From Procambarus clarkii (taxonomy: Eukaryota > Arthropoda > Malacostraca > Decapoda > Cambaridae): DNA of 64,000 nt. This document shows positions 14,501-29,239 of this stretch, piece after piece. The DNA is taken from NCBI RefSeq assembly GCF_040958095.1, contig NC_091172.1:992001-1056000 (forward strand), written 5' to 3'. The translations under genes were made by a program, and so were the position numbers. Positions within the stretch are counted from its first letter, which is position 1. The number at the start of each line of letters is the position of its first letter. The notes beneath the pieces were generated by a model. It was not told the origin of the DNA and did no database searches. It worked only from the letters and a program-made list of their open reading frames with translations.

Positions 14501-16067
14501 ACTGCAGGGGAGATTGTGGAAAATGTGACTCACAGCTGCTTTCAGTACTTGGTATATGTTGGGTATAAAACTCGTAATTTCAAACTGCGAATACGTGCAG
14601 AGAGTTAGAATTTGGCTCTAAAATATGGCTCAGGCCTCGAAATTGGGATATTTGGAATATTTCGAAAACTGCAGGGGAGTTTGTGCAAAATGTGACTCAC
14701 TGCCGCTTTCAGGACTTGGCATATGTTGGGTATAAAAAGTCATAATTTCAAACTGCGAATACGTGCAGAGAGCCAGTATTTGGCTCCAAAATATGGATCA
14801 GGCCTCGAAATTGAGATGTTTGGGATATTTTGAAAAATGCAGGGGGGATTGGGACAGATGTGACCAAACGCCGCTTTTACTACTTGGCATATGTTGGGTA
14901 TAAAAACTCGTAATTTCAAACTGCGAATACGTGCAGAGAGCCAGAATTTGGCTACAAAATATGGCTCAGGCCTCGAAATTGGGGTGTTTGGGATATTTTG
15001 AAAACTGCAGGGGGGATTGAGACAAATGTGACCAAACGCATTGGCATATGATGGATATAATAAAGTCGTAATATCAAACTGCGAATACGTGCAGAGAGCC
15101 AGAATTTGGCTCAAAATATGGCTCTGGCCTCGAAATTGGGATATTTGGGATATTTTGAAAACTGCAGGGGAGTTTGTTCAAAATGTGACTCACTGCTGCT
15201 TTCAGTACTTGGCATATGTTGGGTATAAAAAGTCGTAATTTCTAACTGCGAATACGTGCAGAGAGCCAGAATTTGGCTACAAAATATGGCTCAGGCCTCG
15301 AAATTGGGATATTTGGAATATTTCGAAAACTGCAGGGGAGTTTGTGCAAAATGTGACTCACTGCCGCTTTCAGGACTTGGCATATGTTGGGTATAAAAAG
15401 TCGTAATTTCTAACTGCGAATACGTGCAGAGAGCCAGAATTTGGCTACAAAATATGACTCAGGCCTCGAAATTGAGATATTTAGGATATTTTGAAAACTG
15501 CAGGGGAGTTTGTGCCAAATGTGACTCACTGCTGCTTTCACTACTTGGAAGATGTTGGGTATAAAAGTTGTAGTTTCAAACTGCGAATACGTGCAGAGAG
15601 CCAGAATTTGGCTACAAAATATGGCTCAGGCCTCGAAATTGGGATATTTGGGATATTTTAAAAACTGCAGGGGAGTTTGTGCAAAATGTGACTCACTGCT
15701 GCTTTCAGTACTAGGCATATGTTGGGTATAAAAAGTCATAAATTCAATCAGCGAATACGTGCATAGAGCCAGAATTTGGCTCCAAAATATGGCTCAGGCC
15801 TCGAAATTGGGATGTTCGGGATATTTTGAAAACTGCAGGGAGGTTTGGGACAAATATGACCAAACGTCGCTTTCAGTACTTGGCATATGTTGGGTATATA
15901 AAACCGTAATTTCAAACTGCGAATACGTGCAGAGAGCCAGAATTTGGCTCCAAAATATAGCTCAAGCCTCGAAATTAGCATGTTTGGGATATTTTGAAAA
16001 CTGCAGGGAGCTTTGGGACAAATGTGACCAAACGCCGCTTTCAGTACTTGGCATAAGTTGGGTATAA
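11590..16067 (+). repeat. Higher-order repeat, block I, copy 2
   Basis: This is the second copy of the unit at about 6230-11040. It lacks two monomers, seen as offset drops from 5360 to 5195 and then to 5027. It also carries small private changes, such as an extra A in CTACAAAAATATGG near 12268 and an extra base in AGTACTCTGGCATATG near 14378. Matching ends near 16067: the next monomer starts AATAGCAAACTGTGAATACG, unlike the sequence after 11040. This end also marks the transition to the G-run-rich block II. Confidence 0.78.
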
Positions 16068-19000
16068 AAAGTCGTAATAGCAAACTGTGAATACGTGTAG
16101 AGAGCCAGAATTAAGCTCCAAAATATGGCTCATGCTTCGATATTGGGATGTTTGGGATATTTTGAAACCTGCAGGGAGGTTTGGGAAAAATGTGACAAAA
16201 CGCCGCTTTCAGTACTTCGCATATGTTGGGTATAAAAAAGTCGTAATTTCAAACTGCGAATACGTGCAGAAAGCCAGAATTTGGCTCCAAAATATGGCTC
16301 AAGCCTCGAAATTGGGATATTTCGAAAACTGCAGGGGAGTTTGTGCGAAATGTGACTCACTGCCGTTATCAGGACTTGGCATATGTTGGGTATAAAATGT
16401 CGTAATTTCAAACCGAGAATACGAGCATAGAGCCAGAATATGGCTTCAAAATATGGCTCAGTCCTCGAAATTGAAAGTTTTGGGATATTTTGAAAACTGC
16501 AGGGAGGGGGTTTGGGACAAATGTTACCAAACGCCGCTTCCAGTACTTGGCATAAGTTTTGTATAAAAAAGTCGTAATTTTAAACTGCGAATACGTGCAG
16601 AGAGCCAGAATTTGGCTTCAAAATATGGCTCAGGCCTCGAAATTGGGATATTTCGAAAACTGCAGGGGAGTTTGTGCAAAATGTGACTCACTGCAGCTTT
16701 CAGTACTTGGTATATGTTGGGTATAAAAATCAAAATATCAAACTGCGAATACGTTAAGAGAGCCAGAATTTGGCTCTAAAATATGGCTCAGGCCTCGATA
16801 TTGGGATGTTTGGGATATTTTGAAAACTGCAGGGAGGTTTTGGACAAATGTGACCAAACGTCTCTTTCAGTACTTGGCATATGTTAGGTCTAAAAAATTC
16901 GTAATTTCAAACTGCGAATACGTGCAGAGAGACAGAATTTAGCTTCAAAATATGGTTCAGGCCTCGAAATTGGGATATTTGGGATATTTTGTAAACTGAA
17001 GGGAGGTTTGGGACAAATGTGACCAAACGCCGCTTTCAGTGCATCGCATATGTTGGGAGTAAATATCGTAATATCAAACTTCGAATTCTTGCAGAGAGCC
17101 AAAATTTGGCTCCAAAATATGGCTCAGGCGTCGAAATTGGGATATTTGGGATAATTCGAACACTGCAGGGGAGTTTGTGCAAAATGTGACTCACTGCTGC
17201 TTTCAGGACTAGGCATATGTTGGGTATAAAAAGTCGTAAATTCAATCTGCGAATACGTGCATAGAGCCAGAATTTGGCTCCAAAATATGCCTCAGTCCTC
17301 GAAATTGGGATGTTTGGGATATTTTGAAAACTGCAGGGGGGTTTGGGACAAATATGATCAAACGCCGCTTTCAGAACTTGGCAAATGTTTGGTTTAAAAA
17401 ATCGTAATTTCAGAGTGCGAATACGTGCAGAGAGCCTGAATTTGGCTCCAAAATATGGCTCAGGCCTCGAAATTGGGATGTTTGGGATATTTTGAAAACT
17501 GCAGGGGGGTTTGGGACAAATGTGACGAAACGCCGCTTTCAGTACTTGGCATATGTTGGGTATTTAAATTCGTAATTTCAAACTGCAAATACCTGCAGAG
17601 ATCCAGAATTTGGCTCCAGAATATGACTTATGCCTCGAAATTGGGATGTTTGGGATATTTTGAAAACTGCAGGGGAGTTTGTGCGAAATGTGACTCACTG
17701 CCGCTTTCAAGTCTTGGCATATGATAGGTATCAAACGTCGTAATTTCAAACCGCGAATACGTGCATAGAGCCAGAATTTGGCTCCAAAATTTGGCTCAGA
17801 CCTCGAAATTGGGATGTTTGGGATATTTTGAAAACTGCAGGATAGTTTGTGCAAAATGTGACTCACTGCTGCTTTCAGTACTTAGCATTTGTTGGGTATA
17901 AAAATCGTAATATCAAACTTCGAATACTTGCAGAGAGCGAAAATTTGGTTACAAAATAAGACTCAGTTCTCGAAATAGGGATATTGGGGATATGTTTAAA
18001 ACTGCAGGGGAGTTTGTGCAAAATGTGACTCACTGCTGCTTTCAGTACCTGGAATATGTTGGGTGTAAAAAGTCGTAATTTCAAACTGCGAATACGTGCA
18101 GAGAGCAAGAATTTGGCTCCAAAATATGGCTCAGGCGTCGAAATTTGGATATTTGGGATATTTCGAAAACTGCAGGGGAGTTTGTGCAAAATGTGAATCA
18201 ATGCCGCTTTCAGGACATGGCATATGTTGGGTATAAAAAGTCGTAATTTCAAACTGCGAATACGTGCAGAGAGCCAGAACTTGGCTCCAAAATATGGCAA
18301 AGGCCTCGAAATTAGGACGTTTGGGATATTTTGAAAACTGCAGTGAGATTTGGGACACATGTGACCAAACGCGCTTTCAGAACTTGGCATATGTTGGGTA
18401 TAAAAAGTAGTAATTTCACACTGCGAACACGTGCAGAGAGTCCGAATTTGGCTCCAAAATATGGCTCAGGCCTCGAAATTGGAATGTTTGGGATATTTTG
18501 AAAACTGCAGGGGAGTTTGTGCAAAATGTGACTCACTGCCACTTTCAGTACTTGGCATATGTTGGGTATAAAAATTCGTAATATCAAACTGTGAATACGT
18601 GCAGAGATCCAGACGTTGACTCCAAAATATGGCTCAGACCTCGATATTGGGATGTTTGGGATATTTTGAAAACTGCAGGGAGGTTTGGGACAAATGTAAC
18701 AAAACGCCGCTTTCAGTACTTCTCATATTTTGGGTATAAAAAAGTCGTAATTTCAAACTGCGAATACGTGCAGAGAGCCAAAATTTGGCTCCAAAATATA
18801 GCTCAGGCCTCGAAATTGGGATATTTGGGATATTTCGAAAACTGCAGGGGAGTTTGTGCAAAATGTGACTCACTGCCGCTTTCAGGACTTGGCATATGTT
18901 GGGTATGAAAAGTCGTAATTTCTATCTGCGAATACGTGCATAGAGCCAGAATTTGGCTCGAAAATATGGCTCAGGTCTCGAAATTGGGATGTTTGGGATA

Positions 19001-20940
19001 TTTTGAAAACTGCAGGGAGGTTTGGGACAAATGTGATTTAACGCCACTTTGAGGACTTGGCATATGTTGGGTATAAAAAGTCGTTATTTCTATCTGCGAA
19101 TACGTGCATAGAGCCAGAATTTGGCTCGAAAATATGGCTCAGGTCTCGAAATTGGGATGTTTGGGATATTTTGAAAACTGCAGGGGAGTTTGTGCAAACG
19201 GTGACATACTGCCACTTTCAGTACTTGGCATATGTTGAGTATAAAATTCGCAATTAAAAACTGCTAATACGTGCAGAGACCCAGAATTTGGGTCCAAATA
19301 ATGGTTCAGGCCTCGAAATTGGAATATTTGGGATATTTCGAAAATTGCAGGGGAGTTTGTGCAAAATGTGACTCAATGCCGCTTTCAGGACTTGGCATAT
19401 GTTGGGTATAAAAAGACGTAATTTCAAACTGCGAATACGTGCATAGAACCAGAATTTGGCTCCAAAATGTGAATCAGGCCTTAAAATTGGGATGTTTGGG
19501 ATATTTTTAAAACTGCAGGGGAGTTTGTGCGAAATGTGACTCACTGCTGCCTTTAGGGCTTGGCATATGTTGGGTAAAAAATGTCGTAATTTCAAACAGC
19601 GAATACGTGCATAGAGCCAGAATTTTGCTCCAAAATATGGCTCAGGCCTCGAAATTGCGATGTTTGGGATATTTTGTAAACTGCAGGGAAGGGGGGGTTT
19701 GGGACAAATGTGACCAAACGCCGCTTTCAATACTTGGCATATGTTGGGCATAAAAAAGTCGTAATTTCAAACTGCAAATACGTGCAGAGAGCCAGAATTT
19801 GGCTCCAAAATATTGCTCAGGCCTCGAAATTGGGATATTTGGGATATTTCGAAAACTGCAGGGGAGTTTGTGCGAAATGTGACTCATTGCCGCTCTTAGG
19901 ACTTGGCATATGTGGGGTATAAAAAGGGAATTTTAAACTGCGAATACGTGCATAGAGCCAGAATTTGGCTCAAAAATATTGCTCTGTCCTCGAAATTGGG
20001 ATTTTTGGGATATTTTAAAAACTCCAGGGGGGGTTTGGGACCAATATGAGCAAATGCCGCTTTCAGAACTTGGCATATGTTGGGAATAAAAAGTCGTAAT
20101 TTCAAACTGCGAATACGTGCAGAGAGCTTCAATTTGGCTCCAAAAAATAGATCAGGCCTCGAAAGTGGGATGTTTCGGATATTTTGAAAACTGCAGGGGA
20201 GTTTGTGCAAAATGTGACTCACTGCTGCTTTCAGTACTTGGCATATGTTGGGTATAAAAAGTCGTAATTTCAAACTGCGAATACGAGCAGAGAGCCAAAA
20301 TTTGGCTCCAAAATATGGCTCAGGTGTCGAAATTGAGATATTTGGGATATTTCGAAAACTGCAAGGGAGTTTGTGCGAAATGTGACTCACTGCAGCTTTC
20401 AGGACTTGGCATATGTTGGGTATAAAATGTCGTAATTTCAAACCGCGAATTAGTGCATAGAGCCAGAATTTGGCTCCAAAATATGGCTCAGGCCTCGAAA
20501 TTGGGATGTTTGTGATATTTTGAAAACTGCAGGGAGGGTTTGGGACAAATGTGACCAAACGCCGCTTTCAGTACTTGGTATATGTTGGGTATAAAAAAGT
20601 GTGTAATTTCAAACTGCGAATACGTGCAGAGAGCCAGAACTTGGCTCCAAAATATGGCTCAGACCTCGAAATTGGGAAGTTTGGGATATTTTGAAAACTG
20701 CAGGGGGATTGAGACAAATGTGACCAAACGCCGCTTTCAGTACTTGGCATATGTTGGGTATATAAATTCATAAATTCAAACTGCGAATACGTGCAGAGAG
20801 CCAGAATTTGACTCCAAAATATGGCTCATGCCTCGAAATTGAGATGTTTGGGATATTTTGAAAACTGCAGGGAGGTTTGGGACAAATGTAACCAAACGCC
20901 ACTTTCAGTACTTGGCATATGTTGGGTATAAAAAGTCGTA

Positions 20941-22962
20941 ATTTCAAACTGCGAATACGGGCATAGAGCCAGAATTTGGCTCCAAAATATGGCTCAGGCC
21001 TCGAAATTGGGATGTTTGGGATATTTTGAAAACTGCAGGGGGGGTTTGGGACAAATGTGACCAAACGCCGCTTTCTGTACTTGGTATATGTTGGGTATAA
21101 AAAAGTCGTAATTTCAAACTGTGAATACGTGCAGAGAGCCAGAATTTGGCTCCAAAATATGGCTCAGGCCTCAAAATTGGGATATTTATGATATTTCAAA
21201 AACTGCAGGGGAGTTTGTGCGAAATGTGACTCACAGCTGCTTTCAGTACTTGGCATATGTTGGGTATAAAAATCGTAATATTAAACTGCGAATACGTGGA
21301 GAGAGCCAGAATTTGGCTCCATAATATGGCTCAGGCCTCAATATATGGATATTTGGGATATATCGAAAACTGCAGGGGAGTTTGGGCAAAATTTGACTTA
21401 CTACCGCTTTCAGGACTTGGCATATGTTGGGTATAAAAAGTCGTAATTTCAATCTGCGAATATGTGCAGAGAGCCAATATTTGGTTCCAAAATATGGCTC
21501 AGGCCTCGAAATTGGAATGTTTGGGATATTTTGAAAACTGCAGGGGAGTTTGTGCAAAATGTGACTCACTGCTGCTTTCATTACTTGGCATATGTTGGGT
21601 ATAAAAAGTCGTAATATCAAACTGCGAATACTTGCAGAGAGCCAAAATTTGGCTCCAAATTTATTGCTCAGGCCTCGAAATTGGGATATTTGGGATATTT
21701 TGAAAACTGCAGGGGAGTTTGTGCAAAATGTGACTCACTGCTGCTTTCAGTACTTGGCATATGTTGGGTATAAAAAGTCGTAATTTCAAACTGCGAATAC
21801 GGGCATAGAGCCAGAATTTGGCTCCAAAATATGGCTCAGGCCTCGAAATTGGGATGTTTGGGATATTTTGAAAACTGCAGGGGAGTTTGTGCAAAATGTG
21901 ACTCACTGCTGCTTTCATTACTTGGCATATGTTGGGTATAAAAAGTCGTAATATCAAACTGCGAATACTTGCAGAGAGCCAAAATTTGGCTCCAAATTTA
22001 TTGCTCAGGCCTCGAAATTGGGATATTTGGGATATTTTGAAAACTGCAGGGGAGTTTGTGCAAAATGTGACTCACTGCTGCTTTCAGTACTTGGCATATG
22101 TTGGGTATAAAAAGTCGTAATTTCAAACTGCGAATACGGGCATAGAGCCAGAATTTGGCTCCAAAATATGGCTCAGGCCTCGAAATTGGGATGTTTGGGA
22201 TATTTTGAAAACTGCAGGGGGGGTTTGGGACAAATGTGACCAAACGCCGCTTTCTGTACTTGGTATATGTTGGGTATAAAAAAGTCGTAATTTCAAACTG
22301 TGAATACGTGCAGAGAGCCAGAATTTGGCTCCAAAATATGGCTCAGGCCTCAAAATTGGGATATTTATGATATTTCAAAAACTGCAGGGGAGTTTGTGCG
22401 AAATGTGACTCACAGCTGCTTTCAGTACTTGGCATATGTTGGGTATAAAAATCGTAATATTAAACTGCGAATACGTGGAGAGAGCCAGAATTTGGCTCCA
22501 TAATATGGCTCAGGCCTCAATATATGGATATTTGGGATATATCGAAAACTGCAGGGGAGTTTGGGCAAAATTTGACTTACTACCGCTTTCAGGACTTGGC
22601 ATATGTTGGGTATAAAAAGTCGTAATTTCAATCTGCGAATATGTGCAGAGAGCCAATATTTGGTTCCAAAATATGGCTCAGGCCTCGAAATTGGAATGTT
22701 TGGGATATTTTGAAAACTGCAGGGGAGTTTGTGCAAAATGTGACTCACTGCTGCTTTCATTACTTGGCATATGTTGGGTATAAAAAGTCCTAATATCAAA
22801 CTGCGAATACTTGCAGAGAGCCAAAATTTGGCTCCAAATTTATTGCTCAGGCCTCGAAATTGGGATATTTGGGATATTTTGAAAACTGCAGGGGAGTTTG
22901 TGCAAAATGTGACTCACTGCTGCTTTCAGTACTTGGCATATGTTGGGTATAAAAAGTCGTAA
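20941..22962 (+). repeat. Nested tandem duplications: 1179 bp containing 337 bp
   Basis: The stretch starting at 20941 (GAATACGGGCATAGAGCC) restarts at 22120, 1179 bp (7 monomers) later, and stays in register to about 22962. Inside it a 2-monomer unit (337 bp) is doubled, with the same GGGCATAG monomer beginning at 21783 and again at 22120. By eye the copies differ at very few positions. Near-identity in a region where neighbouring monomers differ much more indicates recent unequal exchange. Confidence 0.85.
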
Positions 22963-23900
22963 TTTCAAACTGCGAATATGTGCAGAGAGCCAGAATTTGG
23001 CTCCAAAATATGGCTCAGGCGTCGAAATTGTAATATTTGGGATATTTCGAAAACTGCAAGGGAGTTTGTGCAAAATGTGACTCACTGCCGCTTTCAGGAA
23101 TTGGCATATGTTGGTTATAAAAAGTCGTAATTTCAATCTGCGAATACCTGCATAGAGCCAGAATTTGGCTCCAAAATATGGCTCAGTCCTCGAAATTGGG
23201 ATGTTTGCGATATTTTTAAAACTGCAGGGAGGTTTGGGACAAATGTGACCAAACGCCACTTTCAGTACTTGGCATATGTTGGGTATAAAAATCGTAATAT
23301 TAAACTGCGAATACGTGGAGAGAACCAGAATTTGTCTCCATAATATGGCTCAGGCCTAGATATTGGGATATTTGGGATATTTCGAAAACTGCAGGGGAGT
23401 TTGTGCAAAATTTGACTTACTGCCGCTTTCAGGACTTGGCATATGTTGGGTATAAAAAGTCGTAATTTCAAACTGCGAATAAGTGCATAGAACCAGAATT
23501 TGGCTCCAAAATATGGCTCAGGCCTCGAAATTGAGATGTTTGGGATATTTTAAGAAATGCAGGGAGGTTTGGGACAAATGTGACTCACTTCCGCTTTCAG
23601 TACTTGGCATATATTGGGTATAAAAAATCGTAATTTCAAACTGCGAATACGTGCAGAGAGCCAGAATTTGGCTCCAAAATGTGAATCAGGCCTTAAAATT
23701 GGGGTGTTTGGGATATTTTTAAAACTGCAGGGGAGTTTGTGCGAAATGTGACTCACTGCTGCCTTTAGGGCTTGGCATATGTTGGGTAAAAAATGTCGTA
23801 ATTTCAAACCGCGAATACGTGCATAGAGCCAGAATTTTGCTCCAAAATATGGCTCAGGCCTCGAAATTGGGATGTTTGGGATATTTTGTAAACTGCAGGT

Positions 23901-23914
23901 GGGGGGGGGGGGGG
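23901..23914 (+). repeat. Poly-G tract, 14 G
   Basis: Expanded form of the G-run after CTGCAG. Here the context is CTGCAGGT followed by 14 G and then TTGGGA. The ancestral monomer has 3-4 G at this point. Confidence 0.95.
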
Positions 23915-26900
23915 TTGGGACAAATGTGACCAAACGCCGCTTTCAGTACTTGGCATATGTTAGGCATAAAAAAGTCGTAATTTCAAACTGCAAATACGGG
24001 CAGAGAGCCAGAATTTGGCTCCAAAATACTGCTTAGGCCTCGAAATGGGGATATTTGGGATATTTCGAAAACTGCAGGGGAGTTTGTGCGAAATGTGACT
24101 CATTGCCGCTCTTAGGACTTGGCATATGTTGGGTATAAAAAGGGAATTTTATACTGCGAATACGTGCATAGAGCTAGAATTTTGCTCAAAAATATTGCTC
24201 TGTCCTCGAAATTGGGATGTTTGGGATATTTTGAAAACTCCAAGGGGGTTTGGGACCAATATGACCAAACGCCGCTTTCAGAACTTGGCATATGTTGGGT
24301 ATAAAAAGTCGTAATTTCAAACTGCGAATACAAGCATAGAGCAAGAATTTGGCTCCAAAATATGGCTCAGGCCTCGAAATTGGGATGTTTGGGATATTTT
24401 GAAAACTGCAGGGGGGGTTTGGGACAAATGTTACCAAACGCCACATTCAGTACTTGGCATATATTGGGTATAAAAAAGTCGTAATTTCAAACTGCGAATA
24501 CGTGCAGAGAGCCAGAGTTTGGCTCCAAAATATGGCTCAGGCCTCGAAATTGGGATGTTTGGGATATTTCGAAAACTGCAGGGGAGTTTGTGCAAAATTT
24601 GACTCGCTGCCGCTTTCATGACTTGGCATATGTTGGGTATAAAAAGGGAATTTTAAACTGCGAATACGTGCATAGAGCTAGAATTTTGCTCAAAAATATT
24701 GCTCTGTCCTCGAAATTGGGATGTTTGGAATATTTTGAAAACTCCAAGGGGGTTTGGGACAAATATGACCAAACGCCGCTTTCAGAACTTGGCATATGTT
24801 GGGTATAAAAAGTCGTAATTTCAAACTGCGAATACGTGCAGAGAGCTTCAATTTGGCTCCAAAAAATAGATCAGGCCTCGAAAGTGGGATGTTTCGGATA
24901 TTTTGAAAACTGCAGGGGAGTTTGTGCAAAATGTGACTCACTGCTGCTTTCAGTACTTGGCATATGTTGGGTATAAAAAGTCGTAATTTCAAACTGCGAA
25001 TACGAGCAGAGAGCCAGAATTTGGCTCCAAAATATGGCTCAGGTGTCGAAATTGAGATATTTGGGATATTTCGAAAACTGCAAGGGAGTTTGTGCGAAAT
25101 GTGACTCACTGCAGCTTTCAGGACATGGCATATGTTGGGTATAAAATGTCGTAATTTCAAACCGCGAATTAGTGCATAGAGCCAGAATTTGGCTCCAAAA
25201 TATGGCTCAGGCCTCGAAATTGGGATGTTTGTGATATTTTGAAAACTGCAGGAAGGGTTTGGGACAAATGTGACCAAACGCCGCTTTCAGTACTTGGTAT
25301 ATGTTGGGTATAAAAAAGTGTGTAATTTCAAACTGCGAATACGTGCAGAGAGCCAGAACTTGGCTCCAAAATATGGCTCAGGCCTCGAAATTGGGAAGTT
25401 TGGGATATTTTGAAAACTGCAGGGGGATTGAGACAAATGTGACCAAACGCCGCTTTCAGTACTTGGCATATGTTGGGTATATAAATTCATAAATTCAAAC
25501 TGCGAATACGTGCAGAGAGCCAGAATTTGACTCCAAAATATGGCTCATGCCTCGAAATTGAGATGTTTGGGATATTTTGAAAACTGCAGGGAGGTTTGGG
25601 ACAAATGTAACCAAACGCCACTTTCAGTACTTGGCATATGTTGGGTATAAAAAGTCGTAATTTCAAACTGCGAATACGGGCATAGAGCCAGAATTTGGCT
25701 CCAAAATATGGCTCAGGCCTCGAAATTGGGATGTTTGGGATATTTTGAAAACTGCAGGGGGGGGTTTGGGACAAATGTGACCAAACGCCGCTTTCTGTAC
25801 TTAGTATATGTTGGGTATAAAAAAGTCGTAATTTCAAACTGTGAATACGTGCAGAGAGCCAGAATTTGGCTCCAAAATATGGCTCAGGCCTCAAAATTGG
25901 GATATTTATGATATTTCAAAAACTGCAGGGGAGTTTGTGCGAAATGTGACTCACTGCTGCTTTCAGTACTTGGCATATGTTGGGTATAAAAATCGTAATA
26001 TTAAACTGCGAATACGTGGAGAGAGCCAGAATTTGGCTCCATAATATGGCTCAGGCCTCAATATATGGATATTTGGGATATATCGAAAACTGCAGGGGAG
26101 TTTGGGCAAAATTTGACTTACTGCCGCTTTCAGGACTTGGCATATGTTGGGTATAAAAAGTCGTAATTTCAATCTGCGAATATGTGCAGAGAGCCAATAT
26201 TTGGTTCCAAAATATGGCTCAGGCCTCGAAATTGGAATGTTTGGGATATTTTGAAAACTGCAGGGGAGTTTGTGCAAAATGTGACTCACTGCTGCTTTCA
26301 TTACTTGGCATATGTTGGGTATAAAAAGTCGTAATATCAAACTACGAATACTTGCAGAGAGCCAAAATTTGGCTCCAAATTTATTGCTCAGGCCTCGAAA
26401 TTGGGATATTTGGGATATTTTGAAAACTGCAGGGGAGTTTGTGCAAAATGTGACTCACTGCTGCTTTCAGTACTTGGCATATGTTGGGTATAAAAAGTCG
26501 TAATTTCAAACTGCGAATATGTGCAGAGAGCCAGAATTTGGCTCCAAAATATGGCTCAGGCGTCGAAATTGTAATATTTGGGATATTTCGAAAACTGCAA
26601 GGGAGTTTGTGCAAAATGTGACTCACTGCCGCTTTCAGGAATTGGCATATGTTGGTTATAAAAAGTCGTAATTTCAATCTGCGAATACCTGCATAGAGCC
26701 AGAATTTGGCTCCAAAATATGGCTCAGGCCTCGAAATTGGGATGTTTGGGATATTTTGAAAACTGCAGCGGGGGTATGGGACAAATGTTACCAAACGCCA
26801 CATTCAGTACTTGGCATATATTGGGTATAAAAAAGTCGTAATTTCAAACTGCGAATACGTGCAGAGAGCCAGAGTTTGGCACCAAAATATGGCTCAGGCC

Positions 26901-29239
26901 TCGAAATTGGGATGTTTGGGATATTTCGAAAACTGCAGGGGAGTTTGTGCAAAATTTGACTCACTGCCGCTTTCATGACTTGGCATATGTTGGGTATAAA
27001 AAGGGAATTTTAAACTGCGAATACGTGCATAGAGCTAGAATTTTGCTCAAAAATATTGCTCTGTCCTCGAAATTGGGATGTTTGGGATATTTTGAAAACT
27101 CCAAGGGGTTTGGGACCAATATGACCAAACGCCGTTTTCAGAACTTGGCATATGTTGGGTATAAAAAGTCGTAATTTCAAACTGCGAATACGTGCAGAGA
27201 GCTTCAATTTGGCTCCAAAATATGGATCAGGCCTCGAAAGTGGGATGTTTCGGATATTTTGAAAACTGCAGGGGAGTTTGTGCAAAATGTGACTCACTGC
27301 CGCTTTCAGTACATGGCATATGTTAGGTATAAAAAGTCGTAATATCAAACTGCGAATACTTGCAGAGAGCCAAAATTTGGCTACAAAATATTGCTCAGGC
27401 CTCGAAATTGGGATATTTGGGATATTTTGAAAACTGCAGGGGAGTTTGTGCAAAATGTGACTCACTGCCGCTTTCAGGACTTGGCATATGTTGGGTATAA
27501 AATGTCGTAATTTCAAACCGCGAATACGTGCATAGAGCCAGAATTTGGCTCCAAAATATGGCTCAGGCCTCGAAATTGGGATGTTTGTGATATTTTGAAA
27601 ACTGCAGGGAGGGGTTGGGACAAATGTGACCAAACGCCGCTTTCAGTACTTAGTATATGTTGGGTATAAAAAGTCGTAATTTCAAACTGCGAATACGGGC
27701 AGAGAGCCAGAATTTGGCTCCAAATTATGGCTCAGGCCTCGAAATTGGGATGTTTGGGATATTTTGAAAACTGCAGGGGAGTTTGTGCAAAATGTGACTC
27801 ACTGCCACTGTCAGTACTTGGCATATGTTGGGTATAAAAAGTCGTAATATCAAACTGTGAATACGTGCAGAGATCCAGACGTTGACTCCAAAATATGGCT
27901 CGGACCTCGATATTGGGATGTTTAGGATATTTTGAAAACTGTAGGGAGGTTTGGGACAAATGTGACAAAACGCCGCTTTCAGTACTTCGCATATTTTGGG
28001 TATAAAAAAGTCGTAATTTCAAACTGCGAATACGTGCAGAGAGCTAAAATTTGGCTCCAAAATATAGCTCAGGCCTCGAAATTGGGATATTTGGGATATT
28101 TCGAAAACTGCAGGGGAGTTTGTGCAAAATGTGACTCTCTGCCGCTTTCAGGACTTGGCATATGTTGGGTATAAAAAATCGTTATTTCTATCTGCGAATA
28201 CGTGCATAGATCCAGAATTTGGCTCGAAAATATGTCTCAGGTCTCGAAATTGGGATGTTTTGGATATTTTGAAAACTGCAGGGGAGTTTGTGCAAAATGT
28301 GACTCACTGCCACTTTCAGTACTTGGCATATGTTGAGTATAAAATTCGCAATTAAAAACTGCTAATACGTGCAGAGACCCAGAATTTGGGTCCAAATAAT
28401 GGTTCAGGCCTCGAAATTGGGATATTTGGGATATTTCGAAAATTGCAGGGGAGTTTGTGCAAAATGTGACTCAATGCCGCTTTCAGTACTTGGCATATGT
28501 TGGGTATAAAAAGTCGTAATTTCAAACTGCGAATGCGTGCATAGAACCAGAATTTGGCTCCAAAATATGGTTCAGGCCTCGAAATTGAGATGTTTGGGAT
28601 ATTTTGAAAACTGCAGGGAGGTTTGGGACAAATGTGACTCACTTCCGCTTTCAGTACTTGGCATATATTGGGTATAAAAAATTGTAATTTCAAACTGCAA
28701 ATACGTGCAGAGAACCAGAATTTGGCTCCAAAATATTGCTCAGGCCTCGAAATTGGGATATTTGGGATATTTCGAAAACTGCAGGGGAGTTTGTGCGAAA
28801 TGTGACTCATTGCCGCTCTTAGGACTTGGCATATGTTGGGTATAAAAAGGAAATTTTAAACTGCGAATACTTGCATAGAGATAGAATTTTGCTCAAAAAT
28901 ATTGCTCTGTCCTCGAAATTGGGATGTTTGGGATATTTTGAAAACTGCAGGGGGGGTATGGGACAAATGTTACCAAACGCCACATTCAGTACTTGGCATA
29001 TATTGGGTATAAAAAAGTCGTAATTTCAAACTGCGAATACGTGCAGAGAGCCAGAGTTTGGCACCAAAATATGGCTCAGGCCTCGAAATTGGGATGTTTG
29101 GGATATTTCGAAAACTGCAGGGGAGTTTGTGCAAAATTTGACTCACTGCCGCTTTCATGACTTGGCATATGTTGGGTATAAAAAGGGAATTTTAAACTGC
29201 GAATACGTGCATAGAGCTAGAATTTTGCTCAAAAATATT

